Origin: Deltaproteobacteria bacterium
GTDB taxonomy: Bacteria; Desulfobacterota_B; Binatia; UBA9968
Length of the DNA stretch: 6,092 bases
Reading direction: 5' to 3'
NCBI GenBank assembly: GCA_027297485.1
Contig: JAPUHZ010000269.1
Span: forward strand, 1 to 6,092
A program made the translations under genes and the position numbers. The notes beneath the pieces are model-generated. The model did no database searches and was not told the origin of the DNA. It was given only the letters and a program-made list of their open reading frames with translations. This document shows, one piece after another, positions 4,666 through 6,092 of this stretch. Positions within the stretch are counted from its first letter, which is position 1, and each line of letters starts with the position of its first letter.

Positions 4666-6092
4666 ATGGCTATCACGCATACAAAAGTCACACGAATAGA
4701 CTCGAAGCGAGATACGGAGGCTATCGAGTGGGCCAAGGAATTACGTGAAACCGAGGCCTGGTTTCAAAGACCGAGGTTCAGTCAGATCACTCGTCTTCAC
4801 ACGCCGTATGAAGTCGTCGCCCTCCGCGGCAACGTAACAGAAGACTACACGATTGCAAAGCAGGCAGCTGTAAAGATGTATGATTACATGCAGCGGCTGT
4901 TTCGAGCGAAGAAACAGGAAATCACTTATGGCCCTTATTCGCCCACAGGCGCGGTTCGCGCGGTGATGGAAGGGATCAAAATATTATATCTCGGTGGGTG
5001 GGCAACGTCGGCGCGGGGCTCCGACACGGAAGATCCGGGCGCGGACTTGGCCAACTATGCCGTTGATCGAGTGCCCAAAGAGGGCGCTTCGTGGGTGCGC
5101 GCGTTGATGCACCAGGATGAGGTGCAACGGTCCAACCGGATGAGAATGACATCGGCGCAAAGGAAGAAAACGCCGGCGATTGAGTTTTCCCCGCCGATGA
5201 TTATCCCGGACGGCGACACGGGCCATGGCGGAGAACACCATATCAGGAATCTGGTGAAGAAGTTCGTTGAGAACAGGATCGGCGCTATTCACATCGAGGA
5301 TCAAAAACCCGGCTGCAAGGTCTGCGGCCATCAAGGGCAAAAAGTACTGGTCTCTACGGCGGAGATTATCTCCCGGTTGAACACGGCACGGCTGCAATTC
5401 GACGTCCTGGGTGTCCCGGGAGTTATCGTGGCACGGACCGATTCCAACGACGCGACCGCCATCGACAGCGTGGATGACGAGCGGGACCACCCGTTTGTCT
5501 ACGGGGCGACCAACCCGCACATCGTTCCTTTCAAAAACGTTAACCTGGCAGTCATCAGAAAGTTCTACAAAAAAGGATTTAAAGAGATTAACGGCCACCT
5601 TCTTCATCGGATCTCGGAGAATGCCTATCGAGAGGCGGAGGAATGGCTGAAGCAAGAGCGATTGACCTCTCGTATCCGTGAGGGGATGACAAGGCTAAAC
5701 GACGAGTTGTCTCTTTTGAAACAGTCTCGCCAGCAGGCTCGGAGTCAAGGGAAGAGCCCGAAAATCACTCGCGAAGAGCTGGCGGCGCGTGAGATATGGA
5801 TCAAGGCGCTTACTGAGGAAACCTTAGAAAATATCTTGGCGGAGATCCGCCAGGTATGGGCGAAGAAGGCAGGTCTTAAGACCTATGCGGATGCGGTTGT
5901 GGATGAGATACAGGAGCGGGCTAAAAATAAAACAAAAATTCCGTTTCCCGTGGATCGATGGAAAAGGTTTGCCGACAGCGTTTCTCACGATGAAGCACGA
6001 AAACGGGCGAAGGCGATAGGAATCGATATCTTTTGGAGTTGGGAACTGCCGAGGACGCCGGATGGTTTCTATCTAATTACCGGGGGACGGGA
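4666..6092 (+). CDS. aceA: Isocitrate lyase, long ICL2-type, C-terminus beyond the window
   Basis: An uninterrupted frame of 475 codons runs off the window edge. It has the isocitrate lyase core in order: 'YLGGWATSARGS' (108-119), PDGDTGHGG (181-189) for Mg2+ binding, HIEDQ (209-213), KVCGHQGQKVLV (218-229) with catalytic Cys220 and His222, and VARTDS (255-260). After this, long helical sequence intervenes ('GFKEINGHLLHR' near 305-316, then charged helices) before 'DGFYLITGG' near the window end. That insertion and the GWATSA segment match the large mycobacterial ICL2 form, not the E. coli enzyme. Isocitrate lyase splits isocitrate to glyoxylate and succinate in the glyoxylate shunt, allowing growth on acetyl-CoA-yielding substrates. 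Ser and Lys at two active-site positions are replaced (Gly110, Val219), so a related lyase substrate is possible. AAGGAG (4648-4653) is 12 bases from the ATG, rather far. It is probably transcribed apart from the upstream operon. Confidence 0.88.
   Translation, partial: MAITHTKVTRIDSKRDTEAIEWAKELRETEAWFQRPRFSQITRLHTPYEVVALRGNVTEDYTIAKQAAVKMYDYMQRLFRAKKQEITYGPYSPTGAVRAVMEGIKILYLGGWATSARGSDTEDPGADLANYAVDRVPKEGASWVRALMHQDEVQRSNRMRMTSAQRKKTPAIEFSPPMIIPDGDTGHGGEHHIRNLVKKFVENRIGAIHIEDQKPGCKVCGHQGQKVLVSTAEIISRLNTARLQFDVLGVPGVIVARTDSNDATAIDSVDDERDHPFVYGATNPHIVPFKNVNLAVIRKFYKKGFKEINGHLLHRISENAYREAEEWLKQERLTSRIREGMTRLNDELSLLKQSRQQARSQGKSPKITREELAAREIWIKALTEETLENILAEIRQVWAKKAGLKTYADAVVDEIQERAKNKTKIPFPVDRWKRFADSVSHDEARKRAKAIGIDIFWSWELPRTPDGFYLITGGR

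Noticed and set aside
4984..5655. Long open frame on the minus strand (223 codons)
   Set aside because: It lies wholly inside the isocitrate lyase gene, whose frame carries clear family motifs; the minus-strand translation is Arg/His/Pro-rich with no recognisable domain.

Overview
The window reads as bacterial DNA with compact, co-directional genes, strong Shine-Dalgarno sites, ATG starts and moderately GC-rich codons. The gene content points to an anaerobic or facultatively anaerobic degrader of aromatic or alicyclic acids. Desulfobacterota-like or denitrifying proteobacterial hosts would both fit; the sequence alone does not settle the taxonomy.

Positions 1-4435 look like one plus-strand operon. 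It opens with the last 73 codons of a 2-hydroxyacyl-CoA dehydratase / benzoyl-CoA reductase family (BcrB/BcrC, BzdN/BzdO type) subunit. This overlaps by 4 bases a 277-residue ASKHA ATPase, which is followed by a second, paralogous 277-residue ATPase. Both ATPases keep the two cysteines (Cys127, Cys166) that hold the bridging [4Fe-4S] cluster. Two different short ATPases behind a reductase subunit match the order and sizes of the Azoarcus-type (bzdNOPQ) class I ATP-dependent benzoyl-CoA reductase. Next come a short-chain dehydrogenase very like BadH (2-hydroxycyclohexanecarboxyl-CoA dehydrogenase), an amidohydrolase-2 family protein that has lost several expected metal ligands, and a crotonase-fold enoyl-CoA hydratase with both catalytic glutamates (BadK-like). 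Together they suggest ATP-driven ring reduction, hydration of the cyclic enoyl-CoA and oxidation to a 2-oxo ring acyl-CoA. No BadI-type ring-opening hydrolase is visible, and the divergent amidohydrolase sits where such an enzyme might be expected.

Positions 4436-4665 are a 230-base non-coding gap packed with dyads: one terminator-like hairpin and at least three further stem-loops, with an 11-base direct repeat. From 4666 to the window edge runs an incomplete gene for a long, ICL2-type isocitrate lyase. Its link to the operon may be metabolic, through glyoxylate-shunt use of the acetyl-CoA made by ring degradation. Two active-site positions of this lyase depart from the usual motif.

Two operon junctions carry unrelated short-period repeats: a 7-base repeat that runs into the 3' end of the first ATPase gene, and a 9-base repeat with an imperfect 13-bp inverted repeat ahead of the dehydrogenase gene. 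No RNA genes, CRISPR arrays, transposases or attachment sites were seen.
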